A stretch of DNA of 64,000 bases from Chlorocebus sabaeus (lineage: Eukaryota > Chordata > Mammalia > Primates > Cercopithecidae). A program made the translations under genes and the position numbers. The DNA lies in NCBI RefSeq assembly GCF_047675955.1, contig NW_027327412.1, forward strand, positions 62,001-126,000. Direction: 5' to 3'. Numbering within the stretch: the stretch's first letter is position 1; the number at the start of each line of letters is the position of its first letter. Below the pieces are notes generated by a model. The model worked only from the letters and a program-made list of their open reading frames with translations. It searched no databases and was not told where the DNA came from. Shown in pieces: positions 37,586 through 51,826 of this stretch.

Positions 37586-38875
37586 CTTCAAAATATCACT
37601 TTGCAAATTACACATGAACAGTCTTAGCGAAAGCCTCTTTGAGGTGAAAGCTGTAACTCTTTGAGATGAATTAACAGAACACAAAGCCGTTTCTCAGAAA
37701 GATTCTTTCCAGTTTTTAACGAAAGATATTTCCTTTTTCACCGTAGCCCTCTAAGGGATTCCAAATATCACTTTGCAAATTCCACAAGAACAATCTTAGC
37801 GAAAGGCTTCTTGAGGGGAAAGCTGTAACTCTGTGAGAAGAATTAACCGAACACAAAGCAGTTTCTCAGAAAGCTTCTTTCCACTTTTTAACTGAAGATA
37901 TTTCCTTTTTCACCATAGCCCTCTATGGGCTTCCAAATATCACTTTGCAAATTCCACAAGAACATTCTTAGCGAAAAGTTTCTTCAGGGGAAATCTGTAA
38001 CTCTGTGAGATGAATTAACAGAATACAAAGCAGTTTCTCAGGAAGCTTCTTTCCCGTTTTTAACGGAAGATATTTCCTTTTTCACCATAGCTCTCTATGG
38101 GCTTACAAATATCACATTGCAAATTCTACAAAAACAGTCGTAGCAAAAGGCTTTTGAGGGGATAGCTGTAACTCTGTGAGATGAATTAACAGAACACAAA
38201 GCAGTTTCTCAGACAGCTTCTTTCCAGTTTTTAACTTAAGATATTTCCTTTTTCAAAATAGCCCTCTAAGGGCATCCAAATATCACTTTGCAAATTCCAC
38301 AAGAACAGCCTTTGTGAAAGGCTTCTTGAGGGAAAAGCTGTACCTCTGTGAGATGAATTAACAGAACACAAAGCAATTTCTCACACAGCTTCTTTCAAAT
38401 TTTTAACGGAAGATATCTCCTTTTCCACCGTAGCCCTCTATGGGCTTCCAAATATCACTTTAAAAATTCCACAAGAACAGCCGTAGCGAAAGGCTTTTTG
38501 AGGGTAAAGCTGTAACCCTGTGAGATGAATTAACAGAACACAAAGCAGTTTCTCAGAAAGCTTCTTTCCAGTTTTTAACAGAAGATATTTCCTTTTTCAC
38601 CATAGCCCTTTACGTGCTGCCAAATATCACTTTGCAAATTCCAAAAGAACAGTCTTTGCCCAAGGTTTCTTGAGGGGAAAGCTGTAACTCTGTTAGATGA
38701 ATTAACAGAACACAAAGCAGTTTCTCAGAAAGCTACTTTCCATTTTTTAACTGAATATATTTCCTTTTCACCATAGCCCTCTACGGGCTTCCACATATCA
38801 CCTTGTCAATTTTACAAGAACTGCCTTAGCTGAAGGCTTCTTGAAGGGAAAGCTGTAACTCTGTGAGATGAATTA
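37586..38875 (-). repeat. Internal duplication of B unit, copy 2 (unit 4)
   Basis: Copy of 35355-36815 minus one monomer (the GTTCCGCAAG type), with its own markers: GAAAAGTTTCTTCAGG, GCCTTTGTGAAAGG, CCCTTTACGTGC, CCTTGTCAATTTTAC, CTTAGCTGAAGG. These markers recur in unit 6 (50282-51571) and unit 2 (24890-26179), so the duplication happened before those units were copied. Confidence 0.88.
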
Positions 38876-39130
38876 ACAGAACACAAAGCTGTTTATCAGA
38901 AAGCTTCTTTCCAGTTTTTAACTGAAGATATTTTCTTTTTAACCATAGCTCTCTATGGGCTTCCAAATATCACTTTGCATATTCCACAAGAAAAGTCTTA
39001 ACGAAAGGCTTCTCGAGGGGAAAGGTGTAACTCTTTGAGATGAATTAACAGAACACAAAGCAGTTTCTCAGAAAGCTTCTTTTCAGTTTTTAACTGAAGA
39101 TATTTCCTTTTTCACCAAGCCCCCTATGGG

Positions 39131-42100
39131 CTTCCAAATATCACTTTGCAAATCCCACAAGAACAATCTTAGCCAAAGATTTCTTTTGTGGAAAGCTGTA
39201 ACTTGGTGAAATGTGTTAACAGAACACAGGGCAGTTTCTCAGAAAGCTTCTTTCCCGATTTTAACGGAAGATATTTCCTTTTCCACCATAGCCCTCTATC
39301 GACTTCCAAATATCACTTTTCAAATTTCACAAAAACAGTCTTAGTGAACGACTTCTTGAAGGAAAAGCTGTAACTCTGTGAGATGAACTATCAGACCACA
39401 AAGAAGTTTTCAGAAAGCTTCTTTTCGGTTTTCATCTTAGGATATTTCCATTTTCACCATAGCCCTCTATGAGCTCACAAATAACACTTTGCAACTTACA
39501 CAAGAACAGTCTTAGCGAAAGGCTTCTTCAGGGGAAAGCTGTAACTCTTTTAGATGAATTAACAGAACACAAAGTAGTTTCTCAGAAAGCTTCTTTCCAG
39601 TTTTTAACGGAAGATATTTCCTTTTTCACCATAGCCCTGCATGGGCTTCCAATATCACTTTGCAAGTTCCACAAAAACAGCTTTAGCGTAAGGCTTCTTG
39701 AGGGGAAAGCTGTAGTTCTGTGAGTTGAATTAACAGAACACAAAGTAGTTTCTCAGAAATCTTCTTTTCAGATTTTATCTTAGGCTATTTCCTTTTTCAC
39801 CAGAGCCCTTTATCGGCTTCCAAATATCACTTTGCAAATTCCACCAGAACAGTCTTAGTGAACGGCTTCTTGAGAAGAAAGCTGTAACTCTGTGAGATGA
39901 ATTAACAGAACACAAAGCAGTTTCTCAGAAAGCGTCTTTACAGATTTTATCTTAGGTAATTTCCTTTTTCACCATAGCCCTGAAGGCGCTTCCAAATATC
40001 ACTTTTCAAATTCCACAAGAACAGTCTTAGCGAAGGGGTTCTGGAGGGGAAGGTTTTAACTCTGTGAGATGAATAAAGAGAGCACAAAGCAATTTCTCAC
40101 ACAGCTTCTTTTCAGTTTTTAACGGATCATATTTACTTTATCACCACAGCCCTCTATGGGCTTCCAAATATCACTTTGCAATTTCCACAAGAACAGTCTT
40201 TGCGGAGGGCTTCTGGAGGGGAAGGTTTTAAATCAGTGAGATGAGTTAAGAGAACACAAAGCAGTTACTCAGAAATCTTCTTTCCAGTTTTTAACGGAAG
40301 ATAGTTCCTTTTTCACCATAGCCCTCTATGGGCTTCCAAATATCACTATGCAAATTCCACAAGAACAGTCTTAGCGAAAGGCTTCTGAGGGGAAGGCTGT
40401 AACTCTGTGAGATGAATTAACAGAACACAAAGCAGTTTCTCAGAAAGCTTCTTTCCAGTTTTTAACGGAGGATATTTCCTTTTTCACCATAGCCCTCTAT
40501 GGGCTTCGAAATATCACATTGCAAATGCCAGAAGAACAGTCTTAGGGAAAGGTTTCTGTAGGGGAAAGCTGTAACTCTGTGAGATGAATTAACAGAACAC
40601 AAAGCAATTTCTAAGAAAACTTCTTTCCAGTTTTTAACTGAAGAAATTTCCTTTTTCACAATTGCCCTCTATGGGCTTCCAAATATCACTCTGCAAATAC
40701 CACAAAAACAGTATAAGCGAAAGGCTTCTTGAGGGGAAAGCTGTAACTCAGTGAGGTGTATTAACAGAACACACGGCAGTTTCTCAGAAATCTTCTTTCC
40801 AGTTTTTAACGGAAGATATTTCCTTTTTCACCATAGCCCTCTACGGGCTTCCAAATATCACTGTGCAGATTCCAATGGAACAGTCTTAGCCAACAGCTTC
40901 TTGAGGGGAAAGCTGTAACTCGGTGAGATGTATTAACAGAACACACGGCAGTTTCTCTGAAAGCTTCTTTCCAGTATTTAACAGAAGACATTTCCTTTTT
41001 CACCATAGCCCTTTATGGGTTTAAGAATATCACTTTGCAAATTTCACAAGAACAGTTTTAGTGAACGGCCTCTTGAGGAGAAAGCTGAAACTCTGTGAGA
41101 AGAACTAACAGAACACAAAGCGGTTTCTCAGAGAGCTTCTTTTCGGTTTTTAGTGGAAGATATTTCCTTTTTCACCATAGCCCTCTATGGGCTTCCAAAT
41201 ATCACTTTGCAAATTCCAAAAGAACAGTCTTAACGAAGGGCTTCTGGAGGAGAAATTTGTAACTCTGTGAGATAAATTAACAGAACACAAAGCAGTTTCT
41301 CAGAAAGCTTCTTTCCAGTTTTTAACTGAAGATATTTCCTTTTTCACCATAGCCCTCTAGGGGTTCTAAATATTACTTTGCAAATTCCACAAGAATAGGG
41401 TTAGGGAAAGGCTTCTGGAGGGGAAAGCTGTAATTGTGTGAGATGAATTAACAGAACACAAAACAGTTTCTCAGAAACCTTCTTTCCAGTTTTTAACTGA
41501 AGAAATTTCCTTTTTCACCTTAGCGCTCTATGGGCTTCCAAATATCACTTTGCAAATCGCACAAGAACAGTCTTAGCGAAAGGCTTCTTGAAGGGAAAGC
41601 TGTAAGTCTGTGAGATAAATTAAAGAACACAAAGCAGTTTCTCAGAAAGCTTCTTTCCTGTTTTTAAAGGAAGATATTTTCTTTTTCACCATAGCAGTCT
41701 ATGGCCTTCTAATATCACTTGCAAATTCCTCCAGAACTGTCTTATCGAAAGGCTTCCGGAGGGGAAAGCTGTACTCTGTGAGATGAACTAAAAGAACACA
41801 AGGCAGTTTCGCAGAAAGATTCTTTCCAGTTTTCAATGGAAGATATGTCGTTTTTCACCATAGCACTCTAAGAGCTTCCAAATATCTCTTTGCAAATTCC
41901 ACAAGAACAGTCTTAGGGAAAGGCTTCTTGAGAGGAAAGCTGTAACCCTGTGAAATGAAGTAACAGAACACACCGCAGTTTCTCAGAAAACCTATTTCCA
42001 GTTTTTAACGGAAGATATTTCCTTTTTCATCATAGCCCTCAATGGGCTTCCAAATATCACTTTACAAATTCCACAAGAACAGTCTTACCGAAAGACTTCT

Positions 42101-44276
42101 TGAGGGGAAACCTGTAACTCTGTGAGATGAATTAACAGAACACAAAGCAGTTTCTCAGAAAGCTGCTTTTCAGTTTTTAACGGAAGATATTTCCTTTTTC
42201 ACCATAGACCTCTACGGCCTTCCAAATATCACTTTGCAAATTCCACAAGAACAGTCCCTGCCAAAGGCTTCTTGAAGGGAAAGTTGTAACTCTTTGAGAT
42301 GAATTAACAGAACACAAAGAAGTTTCTCAGAAAGCTTCTTTCCAGTTTTTACCTGAAAATATTTCCTTTTTCACCATAGCCTTCTTGGGGTTCCAAATAT
42401 CACTTTGGAAATTCCACTAGAACAGTCTCAGCAAAAGGCTTCTTGAGGGGAAAGCAGTAACTCTGTGAGATGAATTAACAGAACACAAAGTAGTTTCTGA
42501 GACAGCTTCTTTCCAGTATTTAGCTGAAGATATTTCCTTTTTCACCACAGCCCTCTATGGGCTTCAAAATATCACTTTGCAAATTACACATGAACAGTCT
42601 TAGCGAAAGCCTCTTTGAGGTGAAAGCTGTAACTCTTTGAGATGAATTAACAGAACACAAAGCCGTTTCTCAGAAAGATTCTTTCCAGTTTTTAACGAAA
42701 GATATTTCCTTTTTCACCGTAGCCCTCTAAGTGATTCCAAATATCACTTTGCAAATTCCACAAGAACAATCTTAGAGAAAGTCTTCTTGAGGGGAAAGCT
42801 GTAACTCTGTGAGAAGAATTAACCGAACACAAAGCAGTTTCTCAGAAAGCTTCTTTCCACTTTTTAACTGAAGATATTTCCTTTTTCACCATAGCCCTCT
42901 AAGGGCTTCCAAATATCACTTTGCAAGTTCCGCAAGAACAACCTCAGCGAAAGGCTTGTTTAAGGAAAGCTGTAACTCTGCGAGATGAATTCACAGAACA
43001 CAAAGCAGATTCTCAGAAGGTTTCTTTCCAGTTTTTAACAGAAGATTTTCCTTTTTCACTATAGCCCTCTATGGGCTTCCAAATATCACTTTGCAAATTC
43101 CACAAGAACAGTCTTAGCGAAAGGTTTCTTCAGGGGAAATCTGTAACTCTGTGAGATGAATTAACAGAATACAAAGCAGTTTCTCAGGAAGCTTCTTTCC
43201 CGTTTTTAACGGAAGATATTTCCTTTTTCACCATAGCTCTCTATGGGCTTACAAATATCACATTGCAAATTCTACAAAAACAGTCGTAGCGAAAGGCTTT
43301 TGAGGGGATAGCTGTAACCCTGTGAGATGAATTAACAGAACACAAAGCAGTTTCTCAGACAGCTTCTTTCCAGTTTTTAACTTAAGATATTTCCTTTTTC
43401 AAAATAGCCCTCTAAGGGCATCCAAATATCACTTTGCAAATTCCACAAGAACAGCCTTTGCGAAAGGCTTCTTGAGGGAAAAGCTGTACCTCTGTGAGAT
43501 GAATTAACAGAACACAAAGCAGTTTCTCACACAGCTTCTTTCAAATTTTTAACGGAAGATATCTCCTTTTCCACCGTAGCCCTCTATGGGCTTCCAAATA
43601 TCACTTTAAAAATTCCACAAGAACAGCCCTAGCGAAAGGCTTTTTGAAGGGAAAGCTGTAACTCTGTGAGATGAATTAACAGAACACAAAACAGTTTCTC
43701 AGAAAGCTTCTTTCCAGTTTTTAACAGAAGATATTTCCTTTTTCACCATAGCCCTCTACGTGCTGCCAAATATCACTTTGCAAATTCCAAAAGAACAGTC
43801 TTTGCCCAAGGTTTCTTGAGGGGAAAGCTGTAACTCTGTTAGATGAATTAACTGAACACAAAGCAGTTTCTCAGAAAGCTACTTTCCATTTTTTAACTGA
43901 ACATATTTCCTTTTCACAATAGCCCTCTACGGGCTTCCACATATCACCTTGCCAATTTTACAAGAACTGCCTTAGCGGAAGGCTTCTTGAAGGGAAAGCT
44001 GTAACTTTGTGAGATGAATTAACAGAACACAAAGCTGTTTATCAGAAAGCTTCTTTCCAGTTTTTAACTGAGGATATTTTCTTTTTAACCATAGCTCTCT
44101 ATGGGCTTCCAAATATCACTTTGCATATTCCACAAGAAAAGTCTTAACGAAAGGCTTCTTGAGGGGAAAGGTGTAACTCTTTGAGATGAATTAACAGAAC
44201 ACAAAGCAGTTTCTCAGAAAGCTTCTTTTCAGTTTTTAACGGAAGATATTTCCTTTTTCACCAAGCCCCCTATGGG
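39131..44276 (-). repeat. HOR unit 5, A-type (5146 bp)
   Basis: Same A-type markers and deletion junction (41577-41591) as unit 3, exactly 12,696 bp downstream. I noticed only isolated differences, for example CACTGTGCAGATTCC near 40860 where unit 3 has CACTTTGCAG, and ACACCGCAG near 41971 where unit 3 has ACAACGCAG. Confidence 0.92.
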
Positions 44277-47200
44277 CTTCCAAATATCACTTTGCAAATC
44301 CCACAAGAACAATCTTAGCCAAATATTTCTTTTTTGGAAAGCTGTAACTTGGTGAAATGTGTTAACAGAACACAGGGCAGTTTCTCAGAAAGCTTCTTTC
44401 CCGATTTTAACGGAAGATATTTCCTTTTCCACCATAGCCCTCTATCGACTTCCAAATATCACTTTTCAAATTTCACAAAAACAGTCTTAGTGAACGACTT
44501 CTTGAAGGAAAAGCTGTAACTCTGTGAGATGAACTATCAGACCACAAAGAAGTTTTCAGAAAGCTTCTTTTCGGTTTTCATCTTAGGATATTTCCATTTT
44601 CACCATAGCCCTCTATGAGCTCACAAATAACACTTTGCAACTTACACAAGAACAGTCTTAGCGAAAGGCTTCTTCAGGGGAAAGCTGTAACTCTTTTAGA
44701 TGAATTAACAGAACACAAAGTAGTTTCTCAGAAAGCTTCTTTCCAGTTTTTAACGGAAGATATTTCCTTTTTCACCATAGCCCTGCATGGGCTTCCAATA
44801 TCACTTTGCAAGTTCCACAAAAACAGCTTTAGCGTAAGGCTTCTTGAGGGGAAAGCTGTAGTTCTGTGAGTTGAATTAACAGAACACAAAGTAGTTTCTC
44901 AGAAATCTTCTTTTCAGATTTTATCTTAGGCTATTTCCTTTTTCACCAGAGCCCTTTATCGGCTTCCAAATATCACGTTGCAAATTCCACCAGAACAGTC
45001 TTAGTGAACGGCTTCTTGAGAAGAAAGCTGTAACTCTGTGAGATGAATTAACAGAACACAAAGCAGTTTCTCAGAAAGCGTCTTTACAGATTTTATCTTA
45101 GGTAATTTCCTTTTTCACCATAGCCCTGAAGGCGCTTCCAAATATCACTTTTCAAATACCACAAGAACAGTCTTAGCGAAGGGGTTCTGGAGGGGAAGGT
45201 TTTAACTCTGTGAGATGAATTAAGAGAGCACAAAGCAATTTCTCACACAGCTTCTTTTCAGTTTTTAACGCATCATTTTTCCTTTTTCACCACAGCCCTC
45301 TATGGGCTTCCAAATATCACTTTGCAATTTCCACAAGAACAGTCTTTTGGAGGGCTTCTGGAGGGGAAGGTTTTAAATCAGTGAGATGAGTTAAGAGAAC
45401 ACAAAGCAGTTACTCAGAAATCTTCTTTCCAGTTTTTAACGGAAGATAATTCCTTTTTCACCATAGCCCTCTATGGGCTTCCAAATATCACTATGCAAAT
45501 TCCACAAGAACAGTCTTAGCGAAAGGCTTCTGAGGGGAAGGCTGTAACTCTGTGAGATGAATTAACAGAACACAAAGCAGTTTCTCAGAAAGCTTCTTTC
45601 CAGTTTTTAACGGAGGATATTTCCTTTTTCACCATAGCCCTCTATGGGCTTCGAAATATCACATTGCAAATGCCAGAAGAACAGTCTTAGGGAAAGGTTT
45701 CTGTAGGGGAAAGCTGTAACTCTTTGAGATGAATTAACAGAACACAAAGCAATTTCTATGAAAACTTCTTTCCAGTTTTTAACTGAAGAAATTTCCTTTT
45801 TCACAATTGCCCTCTATGGGCTTCCAAATATCACTCTGCAAATACCACAAAAACAGTATTAGCGAAAGGCTTCTTGAGGGGAAAGCTGTAACTCAGTGAG
45901 GTGTATTAACAGAACACACGGCAGTTTCTCAGAAATCTTCTTTCCAGTTTTTAACGGAAGATATTTCCTTTTTCACCATAGCCCTCTACGGGCTTCCAAA
46001 TATCACTTTGCAGATTCCAATGGAACAGTCTTAGCCAACAGCTTCTTGAGGGGAAAGCTGTAACTCGGTGAGATATATTAACAGAACACACGGCAGTTTC
46101 TCTGAAAGCTTCTTTCCAGTATTTAACAGAAGACATTTCCTTTTTCACCATAGCCCTCTATGGGTTTAAGAATATCACTTTGCAAATTTCACAAGAACAG
46201 TTTTAGTGAACGGCCTCTTGAGGAGAAAGCTGAAACTCTGTGAGAAGAACTAACAGAACACAAAGCGGTTTCTCAGAGAGCTTCTTTTCGGTTTTTAGCG
46301 GAAGATATTTCCTTTTTCACCATAGCCCTCTATGGGCTTCCAAATATCACTTTGCAAATTCCAAAAGAACAGTCTTAACGAAGGGCTTCTGGAGGAGAAA
46401 TTTGTAACTCTGTGAGATAAATTAACAGAACACAAAGCAGTTTCTCAGAAAGCTTCTTTCCAGTTTTTAACTGAAGATATTTCCTTTTTCACCATAGCCC
46501 TCTAGGGGTTCTAAACATTACTTTGCAATTTCCACAAGAATAGGCTTAGGGAAAGGCTTCTGGAGGGGAAAGCTGTAATTGTGTGAGATGAATTAACAGA
46601 ACACAAAACAGTTTCTCAGAAACCTTCTTTCCAGTTTTTAACTGAAGAAATTTCCTTTTTCACCTTAGCGCTCTATGGGCTTCCAAATATCACTTTGCAA
46701 ATCGCACAAGAACAGTCTTAGCGAAAGGCTTCTTGAGGGGAAAGCTGTAAATCTGGGAGATGAATTAACAGAACACAAAGCAGTTTCTCAGAAAGCTTCC
46801 TTTCAGTTTTTATCTTAGGTAATTTCCTTTTTCACCATCGCCCTCTAAGGGCTTCCAAATATCACTTTGCAAATTCCACAAGAAGAGTCTTTGCGGAGGG
46901 CTTCTTGAGGGAAAAGCTGTAACCCTGTGAGATGAATTAACAGAACACAAAGAAGTTTCTCAAAAATCTACTTTCCAGTTTTTAACTGAAGATATTTCCT
47001 TTTTCAACATAGCCCTCTATGGGCTTCCAAATATCACTTTGCAAATTCCACAAGAACACTCTTATCGAAAGGCTTCTTGAAGGGAAAGCTGTAAGTCTGT
47101 GAGATAAATTAAAGAACACAAAGCAGTTTCTCAGAAAGCTTCTTTCCTGTTTTTAAAGGAAGATATTTTCTTTTTCACCATAGCAGTCTATGGCCTTCTA

Positions 47201-48050
47201 ATATCACTTGCAAATTCCTCCAGAACTGTCTTATCGAAAGGCTTCCGGAGGGGAAAGCTGTACTCTGTGAGATGAACTAAAAGAACACAAGGCAGTTTCG
47301 CAGAAAGATTCTTTCCAGTTTTCAATGGAAGATATGTCGTTTTTCACCATAGCACTCTAAGAGCTTCCAAATATCTCTTTGCAAATTCCACAAGAACAGT
47401 CTTAGGGAAAGGCTTCTTGAGAGGAAAGCTGTAACCCTGTGAAATGAAGTAACAGAACACAACGCAGTTTCTCAGAAAACCTATTTCCAGTTTTTAACGG
47501 AAGATATTTCCTTTTTCATCATAGCCCTCAATGGGCTTCCAAATATCACTTTACAAATTCCACAAGAACAGTCTTACCGAAAGACTTCTTGAGGGGAAAC
47601 CTGTAACTCTGTGAGATGAATTAACAGAACACAAAGCAGTTTCTCAGAAAGCTGCTTTTCAGTTTTTAACGGAAGATATTTCCTTTTTCACCATAGACCT
47701 CTACGGCCTTCCAAATATCACTTTGCAAATTCCACAAGAACAGTCCCTGCCAAAGGCTTCTTGAAGGGAAAGTTGTAACTCTTTGAGATGAATTAACAGA
47801 ACACAAAGAAGTTTCTCAGAAAGCTTCTTTCCAGTTTTTACCTGAAAATATTTCCTTTTTCACCATAGCCTTCTTGGGGTTTCAAATATCACTTTGGAAA
47901 TTCCACTAGAACAGTCTCAGCAAAAGGCTTCTTGAGGGGAAAGCAGTAACTCTGTGAGATGAATTAACAGAACACAAAGTAGTTTCTGAGACAGCTTCTT
48001 TCCAGTATTTAGCTGAAGATATTTCCTTTTTCACCACAGCCCTCTATGGG

Positions 48051-49511
48051 CTTCAAAATATCACTTTGCAAATTACACATGAACAGTCTTAGCGAAAGCC
48101 TCTTTGAGGTGAAAGCTGTAACTCTTTGAGATGAATTAACAGAACACAAAGCCGTTTCTCAGAAAGATTCTTTCCAGTTTTTAACGAAAGATATTTCCTT
48201 TTTCACCGTAGCCCTCTAAGGGATTCCAAATATCACTTTGCAAATTCCACAAGAACAATCTTAGAGAAAGGCTTCTTGAGGGGAAAGCTGTAACTCTGTG
48301 AGAAGAATTAACCGAACACAAAGCAGTTTCTCAGAAAGCTTCTTTCCACTTTTTAACTGAAGATATTTCCTTTTTCACCATAGCCCTCTATGGGCTTCCA
48401 AATATCACTTTGCAAGTTCCGCAAGAACAACCTCAGCGAAAGGCTTGTTTAAGGAAAGCTGTAACTCTGCGAGATGAATTCACAGAACACAAAGCAGATT
48501 CTCAGAAGGTTTCTTTCCAGTTTTTAACGGAAGATATTTCCTTTTTCACTATAGCCCTCTAAGGGCTTCCAAATATCACTTTGCAAATTCCACAAGAACA
48601 GTCTTAGTGAAAGGTTTCTTCAGGGGAAATCTGTAACTCTGTGAGATGAATTAACAGAATACAAAGCAGTTTCTCAGGAAGCTTCTTTCCCGTTTTTAAC
48701 GGAAGATATTTCCTTTTTCACCATAGCTCTCTATGGGCTTACAAATAACACATTGCAAATTCTACAAAAACAGTCGTAGCAAAAGGCTTTTGAGGGGATA
48801 GCTGTAACTCTGTGAGATGAATTAACAGAACACAAAGCAGTTTCTCAGACAGCTTCTTTCCAGTTTTTAACTTAAGATATTTCCTTTTTCAAAATAGCCC
48901 TCTAAGGGCATCCAAATATCACTTTGCAAATTCCACAAGAACAGCCTTTGCGAAAGGCTTCTTGAGGGAAAAGCTGTACCTCTGTGAGATGAATTAACAG
49001 AACACAAAGCAGTTTCTCACACAGCTTCTTTCAAATTTTTAACGGAAGATATCTCCTTTTCCACCGTAGCCCTCTATGGGCTTCCAAATATCACTTTAAA
49101 AATTCCACAAGAACAGCCCTAGCGAAAGGCTTTTTGAAGGGAAAGCTGTAACTCTGTGAGATGAATTAACAGAACACAAAACAGTTTCTCAGAAAGCTTC
49201 TTTCCAGTTTTTAACAGAAGATATTTCCTTTTTCACCATAGCCCTCTACGTGCTGCCAAATATCACTTTGCAAATTCCAAAAGAACAGTCTTTGCCCAAG
49301 GTTTCTTGAGGGGAAAGCTGTAACTCTGTTAGATGAATTAACAGAACACAAAGCAGTTTCTCAGAAAGCTACTTTTCATTTTTTAACTGAACATATTTCC
49401 TTTTCACCATAGCCCTCTACGGGCTTCCACATATCACCTTGCCAATTTTACAAGAACTGCCTTAGCGGAAGGCTTCTTGAAGGGAAAGCTGTAACTCTGT
49501 GAGATGAATTA
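48051..49511 (-). repeat. Internal duplication of B unit, copy 1 (unit 6)
   Basis: Counterpart of 35355-36815 at +12,696 bp, starting at the CTTCAAAATATC monomer. Confidence 0.88.
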
Positions 49512-50281
49512 GCAGAACACAAAGCAGTTTCTCAGAAAGCTTCTTTCCAGTTTTTTACGGAAGATATTTCCTTTTTCAGCATAGCCCTCTATTGGCTTCA
49601 AATATCACTTTGCAAATTCCACAAGAACAAACTTAGCGAAAGGCTTCTTGAAGGGAAAGCTGTAACTTTTTGAGATGAATTAACAGAACACAAAGCAGTT
49701 TCTCTGAAAGCTTATTTCCAGTTTTTAACGGAAGATAGTTCCTTTTTCACCATAGCCCCCTAGGGGCTTCCAAATATCACTTTGAAAATTCCACAAGAAC
49801 AGTTTTTGCGAAAGGCTTCTTTAGGGGAAATGTGTAACTCTGTGAGATGAATTAACAGAACACAAAGCACTTTGTCAGAAAGACTCTTTCCATTTTTTAA
49901 CTGAAGATATTTACTTTTCACCATAGCACTCTATGGGCTTCCAAATATCACTTTGCCAATTCCACAAGAACAACCTTAGCGAAAGGCTTCTTGAAGGGAA
50001 AGCTGAAACTCTGTGACTTGAATTAACAGAACACAAAGCAGTTTCTCAGAATGTTTCTTTTCAGTTTTTAACTTAGTATATTTCCTTTTTCACCGTAGCC
50101 CTCTATGGTCTTCCAAATATCACTTTGAAATTGTCACAAGAGCAGTCTTAGGGAATGGCTTCTTGAGGTGAAAGCTGTAACTCGGTGAGATGAATTAACA
50201 GAAAACAAAGCAGTTTCTCAGAAAGCTTCTTTCCAGTTTTTAACTTAGTATATTTCCTTTTTCACCGTAGCCCTCTATGGG

Positions 50282-51571
50282 CTTCAAAATATCACTTTGC
50301 AAATTACACATGAACAGTCTTAGCGAAAGCCTCTTTGAGGTGAAAGCTGTAACTCTTTGAGATGAATTAACAGAACACAAAGCCGTTTCTCAGAAAGATT
50401 CTTTCCAGTTTTTAACGAAAGATATTTCCTTTTTCACCGTAGCCCTCTAAGGGATTCCAAATATCACTTTGCAAATTCCACAAGAACAATCTTAGCGAAA
50501 GGCTTCTTGAGGGGAAAGCTGTAACTCTGTGAGAAGAATTAACCGAACACAAAGCAGTTTCTCAGAAAGCTTCTTTCCACTTTTTAACTGAAGATATTTC
50601 CTTTTTCACCATAGCCCTCTATGGGCTTCCAAATATCACTTTGCAAATTCCACAAGAACAGTCTTAGCGAAAAGTTTCTTCAGGGGAAATCTGTAACTCT
50701 GTGAGATGAATTAACAGAATACAAAGCAGTTTCTCAGGAAGCTTCTTTCCCGTTTTTAACGGAAGATATTTCCTTTTTCACCATAGCTCTCTATGGGCTT
50801 ACAAATATCACATTGCAAATTCTACAAAAACAGTCGTAGCAAAAGGCTTTTGAGGGGATAGCTGTAACTCTGTGAGATGAATTAACAGAACACAAAGCAG
50901 TTTCTCAGACAGCTTCTTTCCAGTTTTTAACTTAAGATATTTCCTTTTTCAAAATAGCCCTCTAAGGGCATCCAAATATCACTTTGCAAATTCCACAAGA
51001 ACAGCCTTTGTGAAAGGCTTCTTGAGGGAAAAGCTGTACCTCTGTGAGATGAATTAACAGAACACAAAGCAATTTCTCACACAGCTTCTTTCAAATTTTT
51101 AACGGAAGATATCTCCTTTTCCACCGTAGCCCTCTATGGGCTTCCAAATATCACTTTAAAAATTCCACAAGAACAGCCGTAGCGAAAGGCTTTTTGAGGG
51201 TAAAGCTGTAACCCTGTGAGATGAATTAACAGAACACAAAGCAGTTTCTCAGAAAGCTTCTTTCCAGTTTTTAACAGAAGATATTTCCTTTTTCACCATA
51301 GCCCTTTACGTGCTGCCAAATATCACTTTGCAAATTCCAAAAGAACAGTCTTTGCCCAAGGTTTCTTGAGGGGAAAGCTGTAACTCTGTTAGATGAATTA
51401 ACAGAACACAAAGCAGTTTCTCAGAAAGCTACTTTCCATTTTTTAACTGAATATATTTCCTTTTCACCATAGCCCTCTACGGGCTTCCACATATCACCTT
51501 GTCAATTTTACAAGAACTGCCTTAGCTGAAGGCTTCTTGAAGGGAAAGCTGTAACTCTGTGAGATGAATTA
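50282..51571 (-). repeat. Internal duplication of B unit, copy 2 (unit 6)
   Basis: Counterpart of 37586-38875 at +12,696 bp, with the same missing monomer and the same copy-2 markers. Confidence 0.88.
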
Positions 51572-51826
51572 ACAGAACACAAAGCTGTTTATCAGAAAGC
51601 TTCTTTCCAGTTTTTAACTGAAGATATTTTCTTTTTAACCATAGCTCTCTATGGGCTTCCAAATATCACTTTGCATATTCCACAAGAAAAGTCTTAACGA
51701 AAGGCTTCTCGAGGGGAAAGGTGTAACTCTTTGAGATGAATTAACAGAACACAAAGCAGTTTCTCAGAAAGCTTCTTTTCAGTTTTTAACTGAAGATATT
51801 TCCTTTTTCACCAAGCCCCCTATGGG

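Larger units (their letters stand above)
31581..39130 (-). repeat. HOR unit 4, B-type (7550 bp, 44 monomers)
   Basis: A B-type unit with CAGTCTTTTGGAGGGC, GTGAGATATATTAAC, TTCTAAACATTACTTTGCAA, the two monomers missing from A (34026-34370), and an internal duplication (35355-36815 and 37586-38875). Compared with the other B unit it has a few private changes, such as GAACATTCTTAGCG near 37962 where others have GAACAGTC, and a CCATAG form near 37397 where unit 6 and unit 2 have CCGTAG. Confidence 0.92.
44277..51826 (-). repeat. HOR unit 6, B-type (7550 bp)
   Basis: A B-type unit exactly 12,696 bp after unit 4, with the internal duplication at 48051-49511 and 50282-51571. Private changes include CCAAATATTTC near 44320 (others CCAAAGATTTC). 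At 49181 it carries A where unit 4 and unit 2 have G; A is the state in A-type units (AACACAAAACAG), while its neighbouring diagnostic sites are B-type. Confidence 0.92.
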
